Shown here: piece by piece, positions 48,994-59,328 of the stretch
Numbering within the stretch: position 1 is the stretch's first letter
Layout: each line of letters opens with the position of its first letter
DNA from: Terfezia claveryi
Lineage: Eukaryota; Ascomycota; Pezizomycetes; Pezizales; Pezizaceae
DNA: 64,000 nt
Direction of reading: 5' to 3'
Assembly (NCBI GenBank): GCA_015179025.1
Contig: WHUX01000008.1
Span: 682,001 to 746,000, forward strand
Notes under the pieces: model-generated
What the model saw: only the letters and a program-made list of their open reading frames with translations
Told to the model about the DNA's origin: nothing
Databases searched by the model: none
Made by a program: the position numbers and the translations under genes

Positions 48994-51900
48994 GTTTTGT
49001 TGGAATTCAAACTAAAAATGTACTGCTAGCATTAACCCACGGATTAGAGAGACGTTTCTAGGGACTGGTGCTTCAAAACCGGGGTGCCGGGTGAGAGTAG
49101 AAGTAAAAGAGTGAACCCGCAAAGGGCGGCGAGATAGGCGACGCGGTCGGAGGGCCTCTGCCGTGGCGACTGGTTATTCGCTTGCAAAATGGTGGCAGGC
49201 TGTTTCGCCACTTTGTTACGAGTAACGAAAGGGAGGAGGAAGGTGAGGGCGGTGCACACGCTCGTGATATTTCCTGTCACAACAAACGTCCAAGAAGTAT
49301 TCCAAGGCTTCGAATATGCCAAGCTATCGGGACAAGGCTACACCCTTTGGAATGCTTCAAATGTCAGCCTTTTGCTCCAAATTGGTTTGCAAGAATTGAA
49401 AGGTCAATCACACTGGTCCACTGATCGGTGATCCAGGATGGAGAAGATCGTAGAGGAGGTGGAGAAGCGGGGGGGGGGATAGTTAAGGCTCGTGTGTGAG
49501 AGGGCAATGGGGATATACTCTTATCTGCAGCCTGAGGGGCGTAGTGTTTGAGGAGGTGATGGCGATCACAGGTATTTGAGCCTTTGTTTTAGGTTGGAAG
49601 AACGAGCGGGCACGTTAGAAACCCTAAGAAATAGGCAAGGCTAAGGCAAGGAAGAATCAGGTTGTAGAACGTAACGCCGTTTGAACGCCAATGTAATAGT
49701 CTGTTCTATGTGTCTTATACTCGTTTTGTGCGGTCCGGTGAGAGTATTCGCTTGGTGAGTGTGCAGCGTCCGACGAGAGCACCTCTGTCCGTAGTGTCTG
49801 TCAGTGTGAGCAACGTTCTAGTGACAGGGCTGGGGGCGGTATGTGTGGAGGCGGCAACGATGGGGTCCTCAATGTGCGTTTCGGTGTGATGATGGCTTCG
49901 AGGCCAGAGACGGGTGGGGTGGGCGGCGGGGGTGGGAAGAAAGGCCAGGAAATCCAAGCAACAGGACGAGGAGGATGTAGGGTCTTTTTGGTTCTTTTCA
50001 CTACGGGCTGTCTCGCTGCCTTTGCCCTTGAGTTTCGCTGTGTTCCTCCAGGGCTGGGGAGGTGCGAGTGGATGCGGTGCAGCGACGAGCAAGGCAGGGT
50101 TAGGGGACGCCGGGTGGCCTCAGCCAATGGGGCGCGGGGAAATATTGTGGTGTGGATGCCGTGCTGAGCTCTGCGCAGGCGCTGTAGCGCTGAGGCCAGG
50201 GCAAGATTTTCACCCACGCGATGGAGCCACCCAAAGCCGATTAAATGGATGGCACAGCAGAGCAAAAATGGGGGATAATTCTGGGAATTGGGACAAAATT
50301 GCTGGGGTGTCGCGGGCGGTGTCGTGGGCGGTGTCGCGGAATGGGGCGTTTTGTTTTCTGGGGAACCAGCGATGCTTATATAGCTGGCGACACGGCCGCT
50401 GTCAGTACGTTTACCATCATCAAGTAGCGTCAAGTAACGAACGCCTGGGCAGAACAGCCATGGGAAGCACACCACGGGAGGAAAGCCGCACAAGAAGGAT
50501 CCAGAGGTAGCGTCGCCATTGCTGCTCCGAAGTTGAGCCTGAGGATACCAAAGATAGATATCCCCCAGTATCTGTACCTTATACGTGCTAGATACATGAA
50601 CTAGACGGTGCACAAATGGCACCAAAATACCCATTTCGAGGTATACCTGGGGCTCCGGCAACCCACAAGCTTTAGATTAATGATTTGAAATGTTGATATA
50701 CAAGTACTTGGTATAGAGCAACGAGAGGTGTGTGACTGGGGCTGGCTGGGCAAGCAACGGAGTATCTTGTCCCCAGCTAGGTTTATTGCTAGCCATACCA
50801 TACCTATTGCTGCCCAAAGGGATTAAGGATTGAGAAACTGGTTCCCTGTATCTAAGCTGGCTTCCTGAGAAGTAGCTGTACCCATATTATTATCCTAGTA
50901 TGATAAATATGTAAAAAGGTCGTGTGCTTTTCTAGAATTTTAATTTCTGCCTCCCCGAAACAACGGAAAAAGATGATTTGGCCTTAGTCTAGAGAGCCTT
51001 GTGAATGTATGTCAATCAAAAGTACGCAATACCATAAAAAGTGGCCCAATTCCACAGGCATCTCCACAATGCCATATCTCCCTTACCATTGGCGAAACCC
51101 CACAGATCAGCCTCATTTGTTGTTGCTGGACTTTATTGTTTGTCGTTCCGTATGTTTCCGTGTAGGCACATATACCAGCATCATCCAGCGAGGTACATTC
51201 TCCTTTCTGCATGGAATGCATATTGCAGGGTACAAACGTGGGGCAGCATCCTCTGGTTGGGCATTGAACCGTTGTTCAAAATCTATGGTTTGCAGACTAG
51301 CAGACAGGATTGGTCGCTTGTTTTCCCGTCGCTTGTGGATCCGCAGCCACCCCGGACCGAACGCGGAGCGGCTCAGGATCTCAGCGTCGCTCTCCACCTG
51401 GCGATCGCGATTGAGGGTATAATCTAGCAGCGTTATACTCCATCGGTATGTGACTTGTGGGTGCTTTCTGGCCTCAATATACCAATCAGTGTTGCCAATG
51501 TTCCTCCAACTCTCAGAAGATTGAGAAGAAATAGAAGTGGTGCGACAATGCTTTTCTTTTCCTGGATCTTGCGCAACTGGACGGAGAATTGTACGGGCCG
51601 GGTTGATCCTTGGGATGGGATGTCAACTGCTGGGTACTGAAATAAGAATGCAGGGTCTCGGATTGTGAAAATCACTCCAAAGGAGCGTTAGCCAGGGTTT
51701 ATAGTAAAACACTAATGGGTAAAATTATTCGGGAGCCCTTTTTATGAAACAACAATCCAAACCTACCTGCACTACAAATACCTCTCCATTGTATATTCAA
51801 CGAGCTAGATATAGAACGAGATATAATTAGCTTGTATACATTCCACTGATCTCATGGGTGCAAATTTTACGTCTTGCTGAGGCAATTGAAGACTGTAAGC

Positions 51901-52881
51901 ACGATATAAAAATTTACAAATCACTGATTTGTCAGGTACCTACCTCTTCACTACAGGGGGCTAGTGGCGGCGAACAAGAGTTTTAGAGACTCGAATTTAG
52001 AAACTCCGATATTGGAGACTTCAGAATCTGTCAAATGAAAAGTGATGAGCTCGGCACCGGCAAGCCGGAGAATTTCCAATGTTGTACAAGTTAACCCGGG
52101 CTGCGCCATAACGGCTCCTCGCCGGACCGAAAGAACATCCCGGTCTTTCACACAACCATAGCGGGCATAGTCGGGGAGGTCAGTGAAGAGTACAAGCGTG
52201 TACAAGCAGCGTCGGGGATTCCTGCTTTGTGGGGGCACAGTACTTATGACGAAATATGATCGAGATTGTTGCTGGGCATGTCACATGATTGTGGACTAAT
52301 TATCTACGACTTGAGGGTAATCCCAACGCCTTGAGCAGGTACATAGTAGTCTAGCAAACCCTATGGTCGCTTCTCCCTTATCCAACCAGAGTATCATCCA
52401 TCCACTCAGAACGGCTATTGTAAAACTACCTACCTAGCTGATATGCTCAGTGGTGTTGACTCTTGTCATACAGCTCGAAACTGCTTCTATTCTCAAATAG
52501 CCTGTGGCTGGTAGTAAGGCACGGAGGTAAGCTAGATGCATGAGCTGTCATAGTTTTAAGGTTAAAAAAATGTGTAGTTGCTTATATATCTGCAATGTAA
52601 TCACAGTGACTCCCTCAAACGCTACTCATTGACATCACTACAGCTACAAAACCAACGTCATTGAGCAGCGATTGGATGCACATTCGGTGTGCCATGCCAA
52701 TACATGTCACGCGACAGCTCGAACGACACGTCATGTTAGAGGTGTCTTTAAACCATGTGAAAGATCTCTGAAGCATCAAATCTACATTATCCCATGATAT
52801 ATGAACCCTCTAGTTCTAGGAGAAAAGAGGAATACTAGTGTACATGCATATGCTCATCTCTTTACACTCCTCCTGGACTGC
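48994..52881. other. Long intergenic region, no gene identified
   Basis: The first 1.5 kb is the likely promoter and leader of the Som1-type gene, which often has a long 5' region. Open frames exist on both strands near 49.8-50.7 kb, 51.0-51.7 kb and 51.95-52.24 kb, but they overlap each other and show no domain. I see no RNA gene. Confidence 0.5.
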
Positions 52882-54287
52882 TTATTTTGCTATTTCACCC
52901 AATACACTTGTTCTGTCCGTAGAGCCTGACACAACTACAGCGCAAATATTAGCAAGCCGCCCAAATCTTGGAAGGTAGACAATGATTGCAGGATGGTGAC
53001 ATACTAATCGGTCCATTGGTGAGAATCCCACATCGTTAACACTTCTCTATGTCCCGGCAACTTATAAAGCATCTTCTTCGATTCCACATCCAAGATTGCA
53101 ACTGTCCTATCCCCACACCTTATCACCCTGCGGCGACCAACTCGCTCTGATCAGATTCCTCTCAATCCCCACATTCACCCCTCAGAAAAAGTATGTGACA
53201 GCCGATTGGTTGGAGCGAATGCCCTAATGTCCCATATCCGCCGAGTTATCCATGAAATTCGAGAGGAGAGATTGCCCATCCGGTGAGACAGAGAGAGATG
53301 TAATCGTGTCTTGGTGCCCTCCGAGTAGACCATTACCGAGATCCCAGACTTTTGATATTGTTGTCGATCCTTCCAGTGAAGGGCGTCACTGACTGCGACG
53401 GAGAAGTTTGTTTCTAGATAGTCCACCGATGAACTTTTGTCTTGGGTCCCAAATCTATACATTCCGTTAGCCCCACTACCCAGTGAGTTGCTCAATTGGG
53501 AGCTACCTGCTCCTATAGTCCCGTAATCTGTGGCACTAGTCTGGTTGGCACAACACCGTAACTGTGGCACATAGTCCCGTCTTACTCCCAGAAAACAATC
53601 ATCTCTGGCCCTCCCTTCGTGATATCCATGACATAGACTATATCCTCATGCCCCACATATCTTCCTATCCTGATCTTAATATCTACATCCCAGCTGACAA
53701 GCAGTGAGTCAGCTGGTGCTGTGAAAATTGTCAGAGAATTTCGTGACCAGTTATAGCCCCCTTATGTCCACTCAGTACCGAGTAGTTTTCGCATTCACCG
53801 TAAGTTCGCCATAGCACTAAATGTTTGTATCAGCAGGCAATACACGTGACAGAAAGCCTGGGAGCGAAATGAACTGACTGTTCGGTCCAAGCATTATTTT
53901 ATCCCGTCGGGTCGAATCGCACAGCAAAAATGTCACCCTGAACCAAAATTCGTCAGCACCAAATTCCATGAACCCTACAAATCGACAATCTCACATACCG
54001 AATGTCACGGTTCAAACAAGACCACAATTAGCTTCCCACAATGGCCCAATCGGCTAACTCCATCATTGGCGCCTGTAATTCCGACGTACGCGGCATCTAT
54101 TACTCAGGATATCAGAGCTTGCCCCTCAACCCTCCAATCGACCATATTCCCCTCTATCCCTTACAGCCCCTTTGCTCCCATCTGGCCGACGTACAATCTC
54201 ATTTCACTCTGAAGGCCTTTTGACACGTTTAACGAGCACATTGCCGCGCCGACCCTCAGGGACGTTCCGTTTGGGCGAGGAAGCCAT
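52882..54287 (-). pseudogene. Decayed U5 snRNP 40-kDa WD-repeat protein gene (Spf38/SNRNP40 type)
   Basis: Read on the minus strand the pieces appear in family order: MASSPKRNVPE at 54287; ELQAPMMELA near 54100; GDIFAVRFDPTG (53903-53936); VLWRTYGECENYSVLSGHKG (53755-53820); SWDVDIKIRIGRYVGHEDIV and VMDITKGGPEM (53615-53720); RIWDIRAFAP (near 53230); NLIRASWSPQGDK then YKLPGH (53070-53160); SGSTDRTSVLGEIAK ending at 52882. These match the WD40 spliceosomal protein of the U5 snRNP. Frame changes and stops separate them: a stop after the N-terminal block, a 5-bp insertion in GCCGATTGGGCC, a CAA-to-TAA-like stop after FDPTG, and a lost base in SGSDDG. Former introns remain (for example GTATGT...TTTGCGCTGTAG before the last exon), so this is not a retrocopy. 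A working copy presumably exists elsewhere. Confidence 0.85.
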
Positions 54288-54396
54288 TTTGGTAAGTGAT
54301 GATCGGAAGCGTTTTCTTAGGAAGTTTATCGAGCAAGGCTGCGGTGATGGTGTACTAACATCTCTAAAAGATAATATCAAATTTGAATGTAACAAT

Positions 54397-54484
54397 CCCT
54401 TTGTGGTGTAGTTGGTATCACACTCGGCTGTAATAGATGTTTCAGATAACCGATTGGTCACCGGTTCGACTCCGGTCGAAGGGA
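54397..54484 (+). tRNA. tRNA-Tyr(GUA) with a 15-nt intron
   Basis: All 73 standard positions can be placed: acceptor CCCTTTG pairs with CGAAGGG, discriminator A73, U8, A14, G18G19, A21, and T-arm ACCGG-TTCGACT-CCGGT. The anticodon loop reads CTGTAA before the intron, giving anticodon GTA at 34-36. The intron (54434-54448) lies after position 37, where eukaryotic tRNA introns sit. The C1-G72 pair and A73 are eukaryotic Tyr identity marks. Two weak pairs are seen: U13-U22 in the D stem and C27-U43 in the anticodon stem. Introns are usual in eukaryotic tRNA-Tyr genes. Confidence 0.9.
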
Positions 54485-54497
54485 CTTTCTTTTTTTT
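54485..54497 (+). terminator. Pol III T-run terminator
   Basis: CTTTCTTTTTTTT follows the tRNA 3' end directly; an eight-T run fits RNA polymerase III termination. Confidence 0.8.
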
Positions 54498-56775
54498 CCA
54501 TTTGTTTGCCTGCAATTTATCTATAATTATATAAGTCAAAATATTTCGTGAATTTGTATTGTAGTTTGGCACCACTTTTAGGTACTCCCGAGGTGACGTT
54601 CTCCACAGCATGTTTACATCTCCCACAAATATTTTTAGTAACCATCCTTGGTAGCGCTGAAGTTCCTAAAGACAGGTATTATTTTGCCTGAGTCTCCGTA
54701 AGAAATCTCATAATTGGGCCAAGTTATGGGTTGTATTTGCTTGCAGAACGGTGAGTACAAAAAGACGTTGCCATACAAATTTGTATGGCAAGTATTATTT
54801 GAAAACTTTCACTTTTCCCAATTGAATCATATGAACCTGATGGGCTTAATAAGAACTTTATTTTTAGAGGCTATAAGTAAGTCAATTAGTGGGTTTTAAA
54901 TTTTCTCAAATTAGGCGTGTTTTGATGAGTTACAAATCGCGAAAAACTTTTGACCGATGATTAAGTATCTGTATACATGATTAAGTTTTATTTAATATAA
55001 AAAAATACAAGTTCCAGTAATTTTAGGCTATAATTCAGACTCCTTTGATTTAGAAGTCTTATTTCCATAGAACAGCATCGGGCTCAGTGATAAAACTATT
55101 TACTTAAGTTACAATAGAAGGAGATTGCATTCTTGTATAGCCTATACACTATGAGGGCGAGCATCTAGTGATAGAGCAGAAAACTACAATATATGGGAGA
55201 CTAAATCAAAGAGTAAGATGTTATTACGTATTGTAGAGTCATAGGATTGTAGATAGCAACTTGGCAAGATGAAAGGTTGAGTTGAGGGTAATTAATTGAA
55301 GATAGGTCTAGTAGATGTTATGGCTCGCTAAGTATCTTCATACCGCTGGTGCTCCTGCAAGGTCTCTAGGGTACAAGACACAAGATCATCTAATACCTAG
55401 GTCCATTTTTGCTTTTATCTCTGTGTTCTGCAGCCATGGTAAGAATACATATTGCTGCGCATGCCGCTCAGCCCATCTGTTTACTTGGCGACCTATTATG
55501 ACGGCGTGCATACTACGAGTGCAAGGACTCCCAGTACGAACGTTAGCCATAGAAAATTGATAATAGAGCGGGTAATAGCATCAAAAGATACATTTCTTGC
55601 AGATATATCCTTGGCTCCAATCCAAGCTGTTTTCATTGCCTTCGATGACAACACCAGATTATTGACGGGACTGGACTATGCATTGTCGTCCAATATGCGA
55701 TCGAGGACCTCAAAGCATATGCAGCCAGCTGCAGGCTGACATACCTAGTGCAGGAGCGCTGACGGCGACTGCTTTTCCTTCTTTTGTCGTTCCCAGACTC
55801 GAAATCCTAGCAGATTATTATTGTTTATGTGAAGGGAGTCTGGAGGAGCTCTGCTCTGAGAAGTTTGTAATTCTGCTTCAAGGTCTGCTCCAGTCGTCTT
55901 GGATCAGAAGAATACTCAGTGTCTCGCAAGAGCGCGTATAATAACGTCACCCGCGGATTCGAAGAATTTCAAAGCGCGTGTGCGTCATCCCCCAGTTGGT
56001 GGTTTCCTTCATATACTCTATTGGAGACTTCGCTTGAGCCTTTTGACGCCGTACTTGTGTTCTACGGTAACCCCGCTTCTGCGGGAAAGGACACCAGCAC
56101 TGATATTTCATATATGTTTGGGCAGATCTGCGGAGAAGCGGGGGAGGGATCTCGGGCTCACAACCCCCTGACATACGTGAAACGCCCATCAGGTCTCAAC
56201 CCCGGCCACCTCCTGCTAGCGCTCCCCCAAAAGCAGTGGAACGTCTAGAAGAATGCCTTTTTTTTGTGCATTTCAGCTCAATCCGTGCCAGTTATATTGC
56301 AGTACAGATGGAGATGTCAGAGTATGTGTGGCGGTTGGGGTGAAATGGAGTGCTCATACCCGTCTTCTTCTTCTTCTTCTCTCTTTTCTTTTTTTTCCTT
56401 CGTTCTTCACGACTCAGGTTTTGGCAGGAACCATATACCCCACTTTCATTCCAACTCGCTGCGCCTTACCCTTGAGTGTGCTCGGGACTCTTCATTCATT
56501 CAAAACACTTCGTTGATTCTTTGGGTCAGGGGTCAGTAACTGACTTGGGCACTCATTTACGGAATTTGTACTTGGGTTCTTCGTTTATTTATTTGCAATT
56601 TTATAAACACCGTTTCCGAACCCTCTAATTTCTTAATTGGGTAGAGAAACGTCCCATTCAAGGACGGCGCCAGGTTGCGACGCAGGGCTTCAATTTCGCT
56701 GTGTTGCTTTAATTGGACGAGTGAACTGGAGCATTGGTGCAAAGGGTGAAGAAACAAATACCGACATTGAAAGAA
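54498..56775. other. AT-rich region, no clear gene
   Basis: 54.5-55.3 kb is AT-rich with a 24-bp palindrome (listed separately). At 55.3-56.25 kb consecutive plus-strand frames occur, for example one with FLADISLAPIQAVFIAFDDN near 55600 and one with AYNNVTRGFEEFQSA near 55935, but no continuous model or domain could be built. They may be remnants of a lost gene. Confidence 0.4.
54768..54791. repeat. 24-bp perfect palindrome
   Basis: TTGCCATACAAA is followed with no spacer by its reverse complement. It lies in AT-rich DNA about 280 bp past the tRNA and could form a cruciform or mark abutting inverted ends of old elements. Confidence 0.9.
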
Positions 56776-57831
56776 ATGACCGACTCAGCAACTCACCAAC
56801 CTCCCCCAGCGCCACCCACTCACAGCGTCGCTGAGCTAGCAGCAGAATTACAGAAAATGAAACGAGCAAAGATATGGTGGTGGCAGCGGGATGATATTCT
56901 AAAGGCGAGAATGTCCACTGTCGTAATGGCGTGGGTGTTACTTGCCATTGTTCTTACTTTATGTACGGTGTTTAGGCTGAACCTATCAATATGTGTATCA
57001 GGCAATTGACTAATGCCTCTCTTATTCACAGATCTCGCCCTCCTCCTCACTCACCGCCTCACCGTCCGAGAATTCCACATTGTCCTAATAATGCTCCTCC
57101 TCTTCTCGTCCCTCTTCCTTCCTGTTCTCCCTTTTCCGGCTATTCATTGCCACCATCCGCCCAGAGCACTCGTCCTCCCGCTCCACCTCCCTGTCGAACC
57201 TTGATAACGACATAGGATCGCAAATTCGGAATAACGCAAATAGAGCAACTGTCCACGTGACTTTCGTTTGCGGGCCAGGAGGGTATGCGATCCCCGCTGT
57301 ACCGATTCCAATTGCATTCCCGCATGTGGAGATAAATGGGGATGGAGATTGGGATACTGATGGGAATAAGAAGTCGAGTGCGGTGACTGCACTCCCACCA
57401 CCGGCGTATGGATTGTGGGGATCGAGTGTCAGGGTCAATCCAGATCAGTTTTATTGGGTTAGGAGGGCGGGTGATTGTATTCAGGCCCCTTCCGCAGGAT
57501 CAGTGGAGATGGAAGCCAGGACAACACCACCACCCTTGCCGCTGCCGCTGACAGAGCCAGTGAGGGGAAGGATGAGTGTAGCATCGGTGCAGGCGGTATA
57601 TAGACCTCCGAGCTATAGTATAGCTCGGAGGACGGTGTTGACTATGTACTTGGGGAACCGGGGATTTTGCCTGGGACGGCGGTGTTAGCTGCTCCAGCTC
57701 CGGCACCGGTGAGAGGACTGGGGATCCGGGAGATGGAGGGGGGAATGGGGGAAGGGGGGCTCGGGAACGGCAGCAGGGAAGTAGTGCACCGAGTTCGAGG
57801 GACCAGTCACCTTCTGGTATTCGAAGACTGA
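56776..57831 (+). pseudogene. Frame-broken two-TM membrane protein gene
   Basis: Exon 1 (56776-56962) starts MTDSATHQPPP and holds a helix (VVMAWVLLAIVLTLY). The intron 56963-57031 has GTACGG, TGACTAAT and CACAG. The next frame gives a second hydrophobic stretch (FHIVLIMLLLFSSLFLPVL). At about 57125-57135 the coding sense then moves by +1: the neighbouring frame reads LFRLFIATIRPEHSSS and runs to PPAYGLWGSSVRVNPD and PPSYS. A second break lies at the palindrome 57605-57631, after which the continuation EDGVDYVLGEPG is in a third frame, stopping at 57829-57831. The first break looks like one extra C in CTCCCTTTT and the second like a 5-bp duplication. The gene is either decayed or the assembly has two errors. 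Family not recognised; PPxY-like motifs (PPAYGLW, PPSYS) in the tail are of the sort WW domains bind. Confidence 0.72.
57605..57631. repeat. 27-bp palindrome at a frame break
   Basis: CCTCCGAGCTATA and its reverse complement flank a single G. Removing 5 bp (one TATAG unit) leaves a shorter perfect palindrome and restores the reading frame. Confidence 0.9.
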
Positions 57832-58118
57832 CTTAAGGCAACCCTCCCTCCACAATCCTCCTGCACCTCGCCGCCTCTGAGCATCTGCATTTTATCTTCT
57901 TTTTTCTTGTTTTATTTTAACCAGGATTTGATTGCAGTCAGGCGACTCTCGTCCGTTCCTTTCCTTTAAAATATGAATGTAAAATATATTTTGGGCTTGT
58001 GGTGTTTTTTCTTTATGGAGTTTCGGTTTGGGTTTGGGTTTTTTTTTGGGGGGGTGTTAGAATGATTTTAGTTGTATATTACATTACAGAAGAACTAGGA
58101 ATGGGTTCACTACCCTCT

Positions 58119-58172
58119 TATATCTCTGATCACCATGACTAGTCCTTCATCCCTAGCGTTGCCATAAGAGGA
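58119..58172 (+). repeat. Direct repeat copy 1
   Basis: TATATCTCTGATCACCATGA onward matches 58870-58924 with few changes. An outlying piece AGAAGAACTAGGAATG at 58088-58103 recurs at 58784-58799. Confidence 0.8.
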
Positions 58173-58869
58173 TCACTTCCCCTCGACGCTGGTGATGTAG
58201 ACCAGTATCACATATCTGCTAACATCTACACCTGGATCCTTCAACATACAAAAAAAAAATAAAAAAACCGTCTTGAACTTAAAGCCTCCGCTGTCCTCAA
58301 TTTTCCAACGCTCATTTCCAGTTTCCTATACGAATTGATTTTTAGTAATTGGAAAAATAGAGATTTCATTCAGTTTAATCATTGGTCTTTCAAAAACATG
58401 TGTGCAAATGCATCCTTTTTTTTTTTTTATAAAGTAATTTTGTTCCATCGGTTGTGCAGATGCAACGTTGTTTTTTAATAGGAGGGATTCAAACCTTTTT
58501 TCCCCTGGAATTAACAGCTTTTGTTTCCGGTTCACAAAATGCAGATGAATAATGGCAAGGGCATTTTGTTGGTCATGGGTGGTCACGTTTCATCTCGTTG
58601 TTGCGCTGGAGGCTTGTCTTCATGCAATAGAAACTCTAGATCAAGACCATCCAGATATTCCTTTTCCATTCCTAGTAGTTTGGAGAGTTGGGTTTGGTGA
58701 TACTCATATCTTTCTCCACCGCTTTACAAGGGCAAAATCCAAGGGTTTGTAGCAAAAAAAAAGGGCACAGGGCTTCATAACCTAGAAGAACTAGGAATGA
58801 GAGGAAGGATGAGGGACAATATTGTTATTATTTGTCTGTGTCGTTCTGTAGCAGTCCACCCAAGTACCG

Positions 58870-58924
58870 TATATCTCTGATCACCATGACTAGTCATTCA
58901 TCCCTCGCGTTGCCAATAAGAGGA
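58870..58924 (+). repeat. Direct repeat copy 2
   Basis: Partner of 58119-58172. In this copy about 70 extra bases separate the outlying piece (58784-58799) from the main block. Confidence 0.8.
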
Positions 58925-59328
58925 ACTAGTGGTTCCTTCACATTACTTACGGACGTGTAGTGAATGGGAGTGAGAGTTGGGATATAGATACTTATATTCA
59001 GATCGAGAGTAAGAGGAGATACGTGTGTTCTTTGAAAGGGGTACTGCTCTTTAACATAAAAAAAAAAGTTACTCGTGTGCACACCTCCCTTCGGGAGGAC
59101 GTATGACAAGCCTACCGGGAAACCCGGGCGGATTGAGGGAGGGGCGCGAGACAATCATGTTATGTATAGGCTTAGGATACTATTAAAAAAAAAAAGGAAA
59201 AAAAAATAGGTTAATACGCCTACGCCAATCTAATCAGACTAGATATATCTACCTACACATGTATAAGGATTAATATACAATCCGTCTAACCTTTTCGTCT
59301 TAACGTTCTTACTTACTACAGCGACCAC

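Larger units (their letters stand above)
57832..59328. other. Intergenic region with diverged direct repeats
   Basis: Lies between the broken gene and the leucyl-tRNA synthetase 3' end. It contains the repeat pair listed separately, T/A/G homopolymers (for example 58039-58056), and no recognisable gene. An open frame at 58552-58752 has no known content. Confidence 0.55.

Noticed and set aside
49801..50661. 286-codon minus-strand open frame upstream of the Som1-type gene
   Set aside because: Overlapped by equally open plus-strand frames, His/Pro/Thr-rich composition from low-complexity DNA, no domain, and placed where the long leader of the Som1-type gene is expected.
51113..52238. Minus-strand frames near 51.1-52.2 kb as a gene
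   Set aside because: The frames do not connect through good splice sites and match no family I know.
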